Origin: Vibrio rarus
GTDB taxonomy: Bacteria > Pseudomonadota > Gammaproteobacteria > Enterobacterales > Vibrionaceae
NCBI RefSeq assembly: GCF_024347075.1
Contig: NZ_AP024900.1
Span: forward strand, 930,001 to 994,000
DNA length: 64,000 nucleotides
Direction of reading: 5' to 3'
How positions within the stretch are numbered: the first letter of the stretch is position 1; each line of letters begins with the position of its first letter. The notes under the pieces were generated by a model, which saw nothing but the letters and a program-made list of their open reading frames with translations, was not told where the DNA came from and ran no database searches. Of this stretch, positions 35,701-43,289 are shown piece after piece. Both the position numbers and the translations under genes were made by a program.

Positions 35701-36957
35701 GTGACAGGGATTAAAGGGGATGACGTGTACGCAATGGCGCGCACAATAGGTACGGCCAAGCGCACCGCCGTCTATTACGCTATGGGGATCACTCAACACA
35801 CTACGGGGCACGAAAATGTCCGTTCTATCGCTAACTTACAACTGCTTTGTGGCAATATCGGCATTGAAGGGGGCGGAATTAACCCGTTACGTGGTCAGTC
35901 GAATGTTCAGGGAGCTTGTGATATGGGGGCGCTACCTAATAATTTCCCTGGTTATCAAAAAGTATATAACCCTCTTATTCATCAAAAATTTGCCATAGAG
36001 TGGGATGCGCCTAATTTACCCAGAGAAGCGGGATTAACCCTTACCGAAATCATTGATGCGGCCTGTGAACGAGAGGTTCGCGGTTTATATATCATGGGTG
36101 AGAATCCCGTATTAAGTGATCCTAACCAAGCGCATGTGTTGGAAGGGTTGCAGGCGTTAGATTTTATGGTTGTTCAAGATATCTTTCTGACAGAAACGGC
36201 GCAATATGCTGATGTGGTACTACCGTCTTGTTCATTTGCTGAAAAATCGGGCCATTTCACCAATACCGAGCGTCGAGTTCAGCGTTTAAACCCTGTGGTG
36301 CGCCCACCGGGTGAGGCACGTGAAGACTGGGTGATCATCCAAGATATTGCCAATGCCATGGGCGGTGGATGGCGTTATAAAAACGTGGCTGATATCACTT
36401 ATGAAATTACCCGAGTGACTCCGCAATATGCTGGCCTTGGTTGGGACGCCATTCCCGCAAGTGGTAAGCATTGGCCAAGTAATCAGAATAACCCTGATGG
36501 CACACGAATTATGCACCAGCAACAATTTACTCGTGGGCGAGGGCAGATGGAGGCGATCCCATTTAGGTATGCCGCAGAGCTTCCTGATGACGAGTACCCA
36601 TTAATATTAACCACAGGACGCGTATTAGAGCAGTTCCACACTGGCACTATGACGCGCAAAACCAAAGGCTTAGATAATCTAGCCGGTCCTAGAGCGATGA
36701 TCAGTGTTAGTGATGCAGAGGCATTAGGTATTGGTAATGGGGATATGCTGGTGGTGTCCACACGCCGCGGGCAAATAGAGATTGCCGCTTTTGTGACAAA
36801 ACGTATGCAAAAAGGGGTGGTGTTTATTCCTTTCCATTTTGTTGAGTCTCCGGTGAACCGCTTGACCAATGCTGCCAAAGATCCTCACTCGAAGATCCCT
36901 GAGTTTAAGGTAGCCGCGGTGAAAGTGGAGAAACGAATAAAGCAGACGACTCATTAA
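32758..36957 (+). CDS. Formate dehydrogenase alpha subunit fused to a GltD-like flavoprotein
   Basis: A 1,399-residue multi-domain molybdo-enzyme. In order: a plant-type 2Fe-2S domain (Cys34, Cys45, Cys48, Cys61); a GltD-like region with extra Fe-S cysteines (CEAPCKTACPAG), an FAD fold (GSGPGGLTAGYYL, near 197) and an NAD(P) fold (VIGGGNTAIDCARTA, near 325); two 4Fe-4S motifs (CISCGQC at 635, CVQCGAC at 686); and the FdhF-type molybdopterin part, beginning with CTYCGVGC at 722. The active-site residue is Cys849 (CARLCHAS), so it is not a selenoprotein. It probably couples formate oxidation to NAD(P). ATG 32758 has AGGAG five bases upstream. No separate beta/gamma subunits or fdhD adjoin it. 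Confidence 0.88.
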   Translation: MVQIVIDGKYRVAEAGMTLLEAANVCGVDIPSLCGANKSGEKVPCDLCVVEVENAGMQRACELKVYDGLNVVTQSAQLSGHRRQALNTIMTDHYADCEAPCKTACPAGVDIQSYLHHIAQNDHQKAIEVIKRTLPMPLSIGRVCPAFCETECRRGLVDDSIAIRQLKRHAADADLEAQQAYTPTKKQDKNKHIAIVGSGPGGLTAGYYLSNEGYEVTVFESMPQAGGWLRYGIPEYRLPKDILDKEIELMCRNGMSVVCNQKLGKDFTLSSLTDRYDAVCLAVGASKAVAMNYPGSDLDGCYLGVDYLKDYVTERNYLTGKKVAVIGGGNTAIDCARTAVRDGADTTLIYRRTRAEMPAEDYEIEEAEHEGVKFHFLTNPAQNIAGSEGRVASIRLEKMALGPADASGRRSPQATGEFFTESFDTVIAAVSQKPDLSFMEGESLTIPLTRWNTADVNPDTMHTGTGNVFSIGDFRRGPATAIEAVADGRIAAQAIDRFFDGDMDNIPVAAFNSRKGKTVQQVDPIHLQHIQKVARSIMPELTSEQREQSFSEVELGFDNAKAMAEAARCLECGCQANTECDLRDYATEYAAVQSFDGVVNVQSDEEWQRIRTTDTRQKFAVDNSSEFIVFDANRCISCGQCVQACREQSVHGVLSFMTDKDGRAASRPECRPNFGQHHTLMGDSACVQCGACVQACPTGAIVDGRDKAQGRIEHLKVVDTICTYCGVGCKVSMHVDEQANEIRYVKGGDSPVNEGMLCVKGRFGFDFVNSDARLTTPLIRKDGWLQPASWDEAIELVASKFSHIKQTFGGDALAGFSSAKTTNEDNYAFQKFIRRELGTNNVDHCARLCHASTVTGLEASLGSGAMTNDIPSIQHSDVVFVIGSDTTAAHPIIASHIKQAIRHNGARLIVADPKRIELADHAELYLAQRPGTDVMLLNGVMQLIIKNGWYDMEYIQERVDGFDTLLQEVMSPSYALDKVELVTGIKGDDVYAMARTIGTAKRTAVYYAMGITQHTTGHENVRSIANLQLLCGNIGIEGGGINPLRGQSNVQGACDMGALPNNFPGYQKVYNPLIHQKFAIEWDAPNLPREAGLTLTEIIDAACEREVRGLYIMGENPVLSDPNQAHVLEGLQALDFMVVQDIFLTETAQYADVVLPSCSFAEKSGHFTNTERRVQRLNPVVRPPGEAREDWVIIQDIANAMGGGWRYKNVADITYEITRVTPQYAGLGWDAIPASGKHWPSNQNNPDGTRIMHQQQFTRGRGQMEAIPFRYAAELPDDEYPLILTTGRVLEQFHTGTMTRKTKGLDNLAGPRAMISVSDAEALGIGNGDMLVVSTRRGQIEIAAFVTKRMQKGVVFIPFHFVESPVNRLTNAAKDPHSKIPEFKVAAVKVEKRIKQTTH

Positions 36958-36990
36958 CTTGCAGTGATGAGTTTCGATGAATGTAAAGAT

Positions 36991-37006
36991 CTCCCCAATT
37001 GGGGAG
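36991..37006 (+). terminator. Hairpin after the formate dehydrogenase gene
   Basis: CTCCCC / GGGGAG with an AATT loop followed by CTTT, 33 bp past the stop. The T-run is short, so this is a moderate terminator. Confidence 0.55.
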
Positions 37007-37039
37007 CTTTGCGCCTTCTTGTTGTTCCAACCTAACTAA

Positions 37040-37096
37040 CGCACTCAAACGCCTTAATGCACAGTCGCTTAAGGCTAATTGAGGCGTATTTTTGGG
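37040..37096 (+). terminator. Second, bipartite hairpin with a T-run
   Basis: Inner stem GCCTTAA / TTAAGGC and outer stem CGCACTCAA / TTGAGGCG (one bulge), followed by TATTTTT. It is probably a second terminator for the formate dehydrogenase transcript and lies just before the group II intron 3' end. Confidence 0.55.
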
Positions 37097-37148
37097 GCAA
37101 CAATTTGTTTATTTCTCACCCTTTGGCACAAAGAACCAACGTGTTATT

Positions 37149-39308
37149 GTCGGGTGGACGACACTTGTTACCAAGTGCCGTCTCCCTAAGAACCGTACGT
37201 GCAACTTTCACTGCATACGGCTCAAGCCTCCACTAAGGCATCATTGATACCCAGCAACTTATAACGCAGTCGGGACAGGCTCTTTCCAAGAGTTACGAGC
37301 TAGCCTTTTGGGTTTTCTCTTAGCCAAGTATTCTTGGTACTGAGGGTCAAAAGGGGTCGCTGCATTCCTGATTTTTACGTGTCGCTCTATAGGCACTTTA
37401 GCTATTTGGAACAAATTTAAGTGACAGTCCATGTTCATAATTTTCTGCCAACCGTGAAATTGCCACTGGCCTTTACGATTAAGAAAATACTTATGAACAA
37501 CCCAGTCTTTGGACTTGGTTGGATGACGCCTAACTGCCCAGTGCCATAGCGCTTGGAATAGTTTGTGGCCGACATACCCGAATACTTGTTTAGCAACACA
37601 ATGGCGATAGTAGTTCGCCCATCCTCTAAGTTTCGGATTTATCAACTTGATAAGATCGTTAACAGGGATGGTTGCGTGCTTTTTAATAAGTTCACGTAGA
37701 TTTCTCAAGAATAACAGCGTGTTGGATTTGCTCGGTTTAATGAGTAATTTCCCTTTGTACTTCCTGTGATTGAAGCCCAGAAAGTCAAAGCCATCATCAA
37801 TATGAGTGATCTTCGTTTTCTCTTCGGAGAGGGTTAACCCTCTTTCTGCCAAAAAGTCAGCAATCAACGGTTTGATGTCGTTCACTAGCACTTCCTTTGA
37901 AGAGCAAGTGACCACGAAATCATCCGCGTAACCGATAAAGTTGGCTCTAGCCCCCTGTTTCAGGGCTGTAGATTTTATTTGTTGTTCTATCCCCGCGAGA
38001 GTCATTAGCATCAAGGTTGGAGAAATTATTCCACCTTGAGGTGTACCTTCATCGGTATCGTAGAACAGTCCCTTATCCACATAGCCAGATTTTAACCATT
38101 GCTCTAACATACGTTTATCTACCGTGATATTGTTCATAAGCCATTGATGCCCGATTTTGTCGAAGCAAGCTTTAATATCTCCCTCAAGGACCCATTTCGC
38201 TGATTGCTTTAGAGCCAAACATTTGAAGCACTGACTGACGGCGTCAGCCGTGCTGCGATTTGGCCTAAAACCATAGCTATTGAGGTCGGCAAACGTTTCG
38301 GACACAGGCTCTAGTGCTAGAAGGTGGAGGGCTTGTTGCGCTCTATCAATCATGCATGGAATACCCAATGGCCTGAGCTTGCCGTTCTTTTTGGGAATGT
38401 AGATACGTTTGAGTGGTTTTGCAGAGTAAGCCTTGCGACTCAGTTGATTGACTGCTTTCATACGGCGTGCATCTGTGTTCCAGGTGACACCGTCTATTCC
38501 AGGCGTTTTACTGCCTTTATTCTGAGAGACTCGCTTAACCGCAACAAGTTTGGCTGAGCGAGAATGAGTCAAGAGCCACTGTAAGGACTTCACCTTACCG
38601 TATTTCTTTTCTCTCGTTGCTTTTGCGATACGCATTTGAAGCTTCAATACGTGTGCTTCAACGGATTTCCAATCGATGGACTGCCATTGAGCGCCGTCAG
38701 AAGATGCACTAATCTCTTTCGAGATCATCATTTGCTTTTCTCCTTGAATAAAGTTCTTCAAATTATCTCGCAATGGGAGACCAGTCGGAAGTGGGCTCAC
38801 TTTTGTGATCAGACACAGGTCTGTATCTACATCATTACAATGTAGCTTTCGCTTTTTCCGACCTCCTATACCTGCATCACTATCGGCCACAAAGGCTTTC
38901 CCAAAGGGAGTGATTCAGGCTTACCCTGTTCCGTATGTTACGTAAAATGTCAGTTTAGATGCCCACTATAGTGCGGAGAGTACAGCGACCACGAAAGAGT
39001 ACTGTCCAACCTCTTTCCAACTCTCATTGCCTTTTGGCCACAGCGTATTAACCACTTCCGCTGCTTCATCACATAACGCACCTTGAATGGATTCACATAC
39101 GTTCATCATACTGACTACCTAGCACTTACCCGAATTGTGGTTTTCAGGAGGAACGTCCTCTTACGATTCTTTTCCCACTCGGCCAGACGGCCAAGTTTCG
39201 TTACATTGTCCGAGCCGCTGCTTTATTCAGGCTCGTAGGTTCATCTGGTGATACAGACGGTTCACTCATAAAGCGGTGAACAACGCTTCATACGACTTCA
39301 GGTCGCAC
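37149..39308 (-). mobile_element. Group II intron, complete
   Basis: A ribozyme retroelement on the minus strand, about 2,160 bp. The 5' end reads GTGCGACCTGAAGTCGTATG (from 39308), the standard GUGYG start. Domain V is recognisable as GAGCCGTATGCAGTG, a GAAAG-type internal segment and CGTACGGTTC (near 37185-37220), followed by a domain VI hairpin (GACGGCACTTG / CAAGTGTCGTC) and the end CCCGAC at 37149. An EBS1 loop, GGACAGT inside the stem GAAAGAG/CTCTTTC (38993-39017), pairs with the IBS1 ATTGTCC directly upstream of the intron with one G-U pair. The maturase gene lies in domain IV. The intron sits between the formate dehydrogenase terminators and merR, so it interrupts no visible gene. Confidence 0.9.
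37259..38731 (-). CDS. ltrA: Group II intron reverse transcriptase/maturase (no endonuclease domain)
   Basis: The intron-encoded protein, 490 residues from the ATG at 38731, which has AAGGAG eight bases upstream; a longer frame to 38890 lacks such a site. RT motifs are clear: KTPGIDGVTW, RPLGIPCMIDRAQQALHLLAL, EGDIKACFDKI, GTPQGGIISPTL and the catalytic FIGYADDFVV. The maturase (X) domain follows (RGWANYYRHCVAK). The protein ends shortly after YQEYLAKRKPK, so the HNH endonuclease domain with its CxxC pairs, common in other intron proteins, is missing. Such introns are believed to insert using nascent strands at replication forks. Confidence 0.93.
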   Translation of the reverse strand: MMISKEISASSDGAQWQSIDWKSVEAHVLKLQMRIAKATREKKYGKVKSLQWLLTHSRSAKLVAVKRVSQNKGSKTPGIDGVTWNTDARRMKAVNQLSRKAYSAKPLKRIYIPKKNGKLRPLGIPCMIDRAQQALHLLALEPVSETFADLNSYGFRPNRSTADAVSQCFKCLALKQSAKWVLEGDIKACFDKIGHQWLMNNITVDKRMLEQWLKSGYVDKGLFYDTDEGTPQGGIISPTLMLMTLAGIEQQIKSTALKQGARANFIGYADDFVVTCSSKEVLVNDIKPLIADFLAERGLTLSEEKTKITHIDDGFDFLGFNHRKYKGKLLIKPSKSNTLLFLRNLRELIKKHATIPVNDLIKLINPKLRGWANYYRHCVAKQVFGYVGHKLFQALWHWAVRRHPTKSKDWVVHKYFLNRKGQWQFHGWQKIMNMDCHLNLFQIAKVPIERHVKIRNAATPFDPQYQEYLAKRKPKRLARNSWKEPVPTAL

Positions 39309-39393
39309 GGACAATTGTGAGTTAGTGAATGCGCTAATTTAGCAATAGACGGATAACGTCAAGTATTGAAAAGCGTGCGAATCAAAATTAAAC

Positions 39394-39918
39394 TCATGGT
39401 TTCCGAGACTGCATTCTTATTTTTTCTATTTCTTCTTCCTCGATATTTAGGGACTGCAAAAATTTAAGGTGTCCTAATGGCTCCATCTTCTCAAATTGTT
39501 TATGCCAATTAAGCATATCTTGATCATTCATGCCTGACTCTCTCAGTATCTCAGTCCAACGCTGTTTAGTTAACTGCCCTTGAATCAGTAGCTCAGGATC
39601 TTGTAGTAAAGTCATGATTGAATGTTGTTGCTGACGTAGCTTTTTAATCTCTATATCTAAGGCTGAAAACTGTTGGCGTAATACCGTTTCCCTGTCTTTG
39701 CCATGAGATTGTTGTATCAACCCTTTTATCTCACCAACAGGAATACCGTAAGAGCGATACGCAAGAATCGATCTGAACTTTTCAAGTTCCCGTTCACCAT
39801 ACAATCGGTAGCCACTGGAAGTACGGCTTGTCGGTTCAATCAAGCCCTGTCTTTCATAATAAAGGACTGTCGTTCGAGACACTTCTAATTGCTCACAAAA
39901 CTGTTTAATACTCAGCAT
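39394..39918 (-). CDS. MerR-family transcriptional regulator
   Basis: A 174-residue MerR-type regulator. The winged HTH (SIKQFCEQLEVSRTTVLYYE, then SSGYRLYGERELEKFRSI) occupies residues 3-70, followed by a long coiled-coil (LDIEIKKLRQQQHSIMTLLQ) and a short C-terminal region without a Cys-rich metal site, so it more likely senses an organic compound than a metal. It is the second gene of a two-gene operon: its start lies 12 bp after the stop of the DMT exporter. The operon promoter has the 19-bp spacer and palindrome that MerR proteins act on. Confidence 0.88.
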   Translation of the reverse strand: MLSIKQFCEQLEVSRTTVLYYERQGLIEPTSRTSSGYRLYGERELEKFRSILAYRSYGIPVGEIKGLIQQSHGKDRETVLRQQFSALDIEIKKLRQQQHSIMTLLQDPELLIQGQLTKQRWTEILRESGMNDQDMLNWHKQFEKMEPLGHLKFLQSLNIEEEEIEKIRMQSRKP

Positions 39919-39930
39919 TGTACCTACCTC

Positions 39931-40854
39931 TTACTTTTTTCGACTGTAGTGAGACCACATCATTGGGCTTAATGCACTCGCAAGAATAACTGACGCACCA
40001 ATAATTGACCATGTATCGGGCACTTCCGCAAAAATAACCATACCAATGATAAGAGAATAAATAATTTTCACGTACTCAACGTTGGCAATGATGTTTGCCT
40101 GTGCCCATTTATAAGCGGAAATACCAATGTATTGAGCAATTGACGAGATAACGCCAACCATGAGAAGCAACATGAAATCTTCAACCGTTGGTGTGCGCCA
40201 TAAAAACAAAGTCGGTATCAAGGCAATAAATCCGATAGCAAGTGCTTGATATGCCATTAACGTGATTTTGGGTTCACTTTGCGCCACTTTTCTTACACAA
40301 ATCACCGCAACAGCAGCGCCTAACGAAGCCAGCACACCAGAAAGAATGAATATGAGCTGGCTATTTTCAAACGTAGGTCGAACAACCATCATTACCCCGA
40401 TAAATCCAACGACGATGGTAAAAATCCGAGAGCCTGTGACCTGCTCACCAAGGGCAATGCGAGCAATAATGGCAACAAAGAGCACTTGCAAGAAACTAAC
40501 GGCAGTCGCATCAGCAAAAGGAATATTACTGACAGTAATAAACCCAAAGTACAGAGCAGTAAACGCGCCAAATATTCTCAGTATGTGGAGAGGAATTTTA
40601 TTTGGTTTAAGCAATATATCCAGATTCTTAACGATTGCAGGAGCAAGCATCAACATAAAAATGAGCTGTCTAAAAAAAAGAACCTGAAACGTATCGTAGT
40701 CTGCGCTCAATTTACGGACAAACACACCCACAATGGTAAACAACGCTGTTGAAATAAGTGCTAACGTCACACCTTTAGATGTTGGCGATAAAGTATCAAA
40801 TAACTGCAAAACTCTAGGGTGCTGCACGGTATTTTTTACAAGGAACTGATACAT
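39931..40854 (-). CDS. DMT-superfamily exporter (two EamA domains)
   Basis: A 307-residue inner-membrane transporter with ten predicted helices forming two EamA repeats (GVTLALISTALFTIVGVFVRKL and the second half from FILSGVLASLGAAVAVICV). A typical family block is PFADATAVSFLQVLFVAIIARI. Members export amino acids, drugs or other metabolites; the substrate here is unknown. The gene is first in an operon with merR and is driven by a MerR-type promoter, suggesting that it removes a toxic compound that MerR senses (inference). Confidence 0.88.
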   Translation of the reverse strand: MYQFLVKNTVQHPRVLQLFDTLSPTSKGVTLALISTALFTIVGVFVRKLSADYDTFQVLFFRQLIFMLMLAPAIVKNLDILLKPNKIPLHILRIFGAFTALYFGFITVSNIPFADATAVSFLQVLFVAIIARIALGEQVTGSRIFTIVVGFIGVMMVVRPTFENSQLIFILSGVLASLGAAVAVICVRKVAQSEPKITLMAYQALAIGFIALIPTLFLWRTPTVEDFMLLLMVGVISSIAQYIGISAYKWAQANIIANVEYVKIIYSLIIGMVIFAEVPDTWSIIGASVILASALSPMMWSHYSRKK

Positions 40855-40894
40855 CGAATGACGCCTTTTCGCTTAGGTTTTTATCAAGAGATGT

Positions 40895-40925
40895 ATTCTA
40901 AACTCGATACCTGTAGACAGGTCAA
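40895..40925 (-). promoter_or_regulatory. MerR-type promoter with 19-bp spacer
   Basis: On the minus strand, -35 TTGACC (40920-40925), a 19-bp spacer and -10 TAGAAT (40895-40900). The palindrome ACCTGT-N2-ACAGGT (40909-40922) overlaps the spacer and -35. This over-long spacer with an embedded dyad is the hallmark of promoters activated by MerR proteins. It lies 41 bp before the DMT exporter start. Confidence 0.85.
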
Positions 40926-41208
40926 CCAATGTCGATGATTTAATTTGGCAACAACGTTAACGCTCTCGGCATGAGGCAAAGTAAGCCAAATAGTAGCGTT
41001 TGAGATCAGGTTCTATTTCACACTGGCTTATAATGGGGCAATTCTGAGTTGAGTATCCCCGTCTGCAAGGATTTGGACAAATTCTTCTTAGACTTTTTGT
41101 TATATGAAACGTCACTGATTAGAGTTCCTATAACAAATGCTCTCTGTGATGTTCTAAATTTCTAGCGTCCTAAAACCATCAAAGTTTAGGACGCTATTTA
41201 AATGCAAA
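40926..41208. other. Intergenic region between the DMT operon promoter and the GTPase gene
   Basis: With the promoter on its left this is part of a 354-bp gene-free stretch. Apart from the hairpin at 41163-41196 I see no coding frame or repeat. Confidence 0.4.
41163..41196 (-). terminator. Hairpin terminator of the RsgA-type GTPase gene
   Basis: Perfect 12-bp stem TAGCGTCCTAAA / TTTAGGACGCTA, 12 bp past the GTPase stop. The T-run on the minus strand is modest (GAAATTT). Confidence 0.65.
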
Positions 41209-42255
41209 TTAATAGCCTTTCTTGAACTTTTTCGAAGCACTTTGGGTGCTGTTGATTAGCTTTCCTAGAGCCTTATCTTTAGAACGTTTTTCTGCCAAGG
41301 TCGCACCGTTAACCGCTTGTTCTTTCAATAACTTTTGATAGCTATTTAAACGTCTTTCGGTTATTTCACTTGCTTTTAATGCCCGCTGAACCGCACACTC
41401 TGGCTCATTTCCATGAGAACAATCAGAGAAGCGACACTTCTGAGCAAGTTCGGTAATTTCAGAAAAAGTCTCACTGACCCCTTGCTCGCTGCTGCCCAGC
41501 TGTAACTCTCTCATTCCAGGCGTATCCATTAAAAGGCCGCCATTTGGCATGACTTTTAAAGCTCGGTGAGTAGTAGTATGACGACCTTTACTGTCCTCTT
41601 CGCGTATTCCCCCCGTTAGCATCGACTCAAAACCCAGTAGGCTGTTCACAAGAGTCGATTTACCCACCCCTGAAGAGCCTATAAACGCAATCGTCTGGCC
41701 GTTACGACAATGAGGTTCAATGGATTGAATATCCTGCTCATCTAATGCATTAAGAGTGTGTACTTCAAGTAAGGTGTCGAGTTGTTGAACTTGTGCTAGC
41801 TTATCATCCGCATCTTCACAAAGATCTGCCTTGGTCAAGAGAATCACTGGCTCTACCATAGCTTCGCGAGCGAGTATTAGGTATCGCTCAATGCGGCTTA
41901 AACTGAAGTCGTGATTCAATGATGAAACAATCATGACAGTATCAATGTTCGAGGCGATTAACTGGGTTTCAACCTTGGAACCCGGTGCTTTACGCTCAAA
42001 CAGAGATTGTCGATCTAAGTTTTGATGAACCCTAAATTGTTCATCAAATAACAACCAATCCCCAACACACACTCTATCATCATTGACGGTAAACGTTAGG
42101 CTTTGTTGGCCTTGTTCAGACATCACAACAACGCGATCACGGTGTTGCTCAATCACTCGACCAACCCGGTAATCCGTTAGATCTTCTAGGCTAAGCTGTT
42201 GCTGAAAAAATGGTTTCCACCCAAGTTGTTGAAGTGTTGGATTTTGGTTGTTCAT
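41209..42255 (-). CDS. rsgA: Ribosome small-subunit-dependent GTPase A (RsgA family)
   Basis: A circularly permuted GTPase that acts in late 30S subunit maturation. An N-terminal OB-fold (about residues 20-95) is followed by permuted G motifs: G4 LLTKADLC, then G1 GSSGVGKST and G3 DTPGMREL, and a zinc-binding C-terminus with CRFSDCSHGNEPEC. Length 348 from ATG 42255; AAGAG lies eight bases upstream, which I prefer to a start 12 codons earlier. The basic tail (KRSKDKALGKLI, then SASKKFKKGY) fits rRNA binding. Vibrios can carry a canonical rsgA beside psd elsewhere, so this may be the second, lineage-specific paralogue. Confidence 0.85.
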   Translation of the reverse strand: MNNQNPTLQQLGWKPFFQQQLSLEDLTDYRVGRVIEQHRDRVVVMSEQGQQSLTFTVNDDRVCVGDWLLFDEQFRVHQNLDRQSLFERKAPGSKVETQLIASNIDTVMIVSSLNHDFSLSRIERYLILAREAMVEPVILLTKADLCEDADDKLAQVQQLDTLLEVHTLNALDEQDIQSIEPHCRNGQTIAFIGSSGVGKSTLVNSLLGFESMLTGGIREEDSKGRHTTTHRALKVMPNGGLLMDTPGMRELQLGSSEQGVSETFSEITELAQKCRFSDCSHGNEPECAVQRALKASEITERRLNSYQKLLKEQAVNGATLAEKRSKDKALGKLINSTQSASKKFKKGY

Positions 42256-42332
42256 CGGCTTTGCTCTTATCTTTAATGATGTGCTTATCATAGAGTTAGC
42301 TCATCGATAAAGATTGAATATTTCCGACAACG

Positions 42333-43178
42333 TTACTCTAAATTTGAACTGACACCACCGTAGATATCAATTGTTAACCCTCGCTCTTTCTCATAAGCTT
42401 TCGGAGTAAAGCCAAGTTGTTTTTTTAGGTATCGGATCAAATGAGGCTGATCACTAAAGCCAAATTGAAAGGCAACCTCTACCCAATTCAGTTCGTTCGA
42501 TCCACGTTGATATAGATACTCTAACATGGCCTCTAAACGATTCATTGATTGGCACTGTTTAAGTGTAAGCCCTGTGGTGCGTTGAAAACTTCTTTCTAGA
42601 GTTCTTTGTGAGCAATACAGTTTTTCACCCAGCTCTGATATCGCACTCTTGTCTAGATATTTAATCACACTGCGAGTGGTGTTGCTGTGCTGATCTTCGG
42701 TGCATTGTTCCAACCAAGGTGACAGCATCGTATCTAACTGCTCAACACACAGTTTTGGGTTATTTCGAGCCGCTTCAATCAGCCTGCTTTCATCTATGCT
42801 TAATTGCTTGAACAATTTTGAGCCTTTTGCTGACTCTACTTCATCTAAGGCCAACGGGTTGTCAGAAAAATCAGGTAAGCAGTAAAGAGCACCAACATGG
42901 AACTTGATTCCAAGATGCACAAAGGACTTAGAGTGATCTAATTCAAATGTTTGTCGGTGAGGATAGAGCCAATGGCTGCCTTTTCCATTTACCATGCCGG
43001 GATTAAGGTTGTAGGCATAAACTTGGCTTTGAGGTGAAATTATTAAATGTGCAGAAGGATCAGGGTTGAGCTTTGGAAATTGATAAGATTCAGAATCTGG
43101 GCACTTTTCAATCAGCCAATAGCATTCAACATATTGGGCAACACTAGATAAGTTTGGTAACTGTAGCCAATGGATCAT
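42333..43178 (-). CDS. AraC-family transcriptional regulator
   Basis: A 281-residue regulator with an N-terminal cupin-like sensing domain (YVECYWLIEKC, NPDPSAHLIISP) of the DUF6597 type and a C-terminal double HTH (AISELGEKLYCSQRTLERSF, then WVEVAFQFGFSDQPHLIRYL, PKAY). It lies between a GNAT gene and the RsgA-type gene, all on the minus strand but with 78- and 112-bp gaps, so probably a separate unit. The signal and targets are unknown. Confidence 0.88.
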   Translation of the reverse strand: MIHWLQLPNLSSVAQYVECYWLIEKCPDSESYQFPKLNPDPSAHLIISPQSQVYAYNLNPGMVNGKGSHWLYPHRQTFELDHSKSFVHLGIKFHVGALYCLPDFSDNPLALDEVESAKGSKLFKQLSIDESRLIEAARNNPKLCVEQLDTMLSPWLEQCTEDQHSNTTRSVIKYLDKSAISELGEKLYCSQRTLERSFQRTTGLTLKQCQSMNRLEAMLEYLYQRGSNELNWVEVAFQFGFSDQPHLIRYLKKQLGFTPKAYEKERGLTIDIYGGVSSNLE

Positions 43179-43289
43179 AACCCGTTCCGTTAGTTTTATT
43201 GATTCAGAATACTATAAGCTATATGGCCGCAAACAAAAATCCCCCTTACCTATCAGCGGCAACTGAAAATAAGTAAGAGGGATAACGAG

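Noticed and set aside
37020..37100. Possible integron attC site (bipartite stem, GTTAGGT at one end)
   Set aside because: The opposite RYYYAAC core is missing and a T-run follows the stem on the plus strand, so a terminator explains it better. No integrase or cassette array is near.
37259..38890. A longer maturase beginning at 38890
   Set aside because: The extra 53 residues have no family match, while ATG 38731 has AAGGAG at good spacing.
39205..39211. A perfect GGACAAT match to the intron IBS1, as EBS1
   Set aside because: It is only about 100 nt into the intron and not in a clear hairpin loop. GGACAGT at 39001-39007 lies in a closed loop about 300 nt in, the expected EBS1 place.
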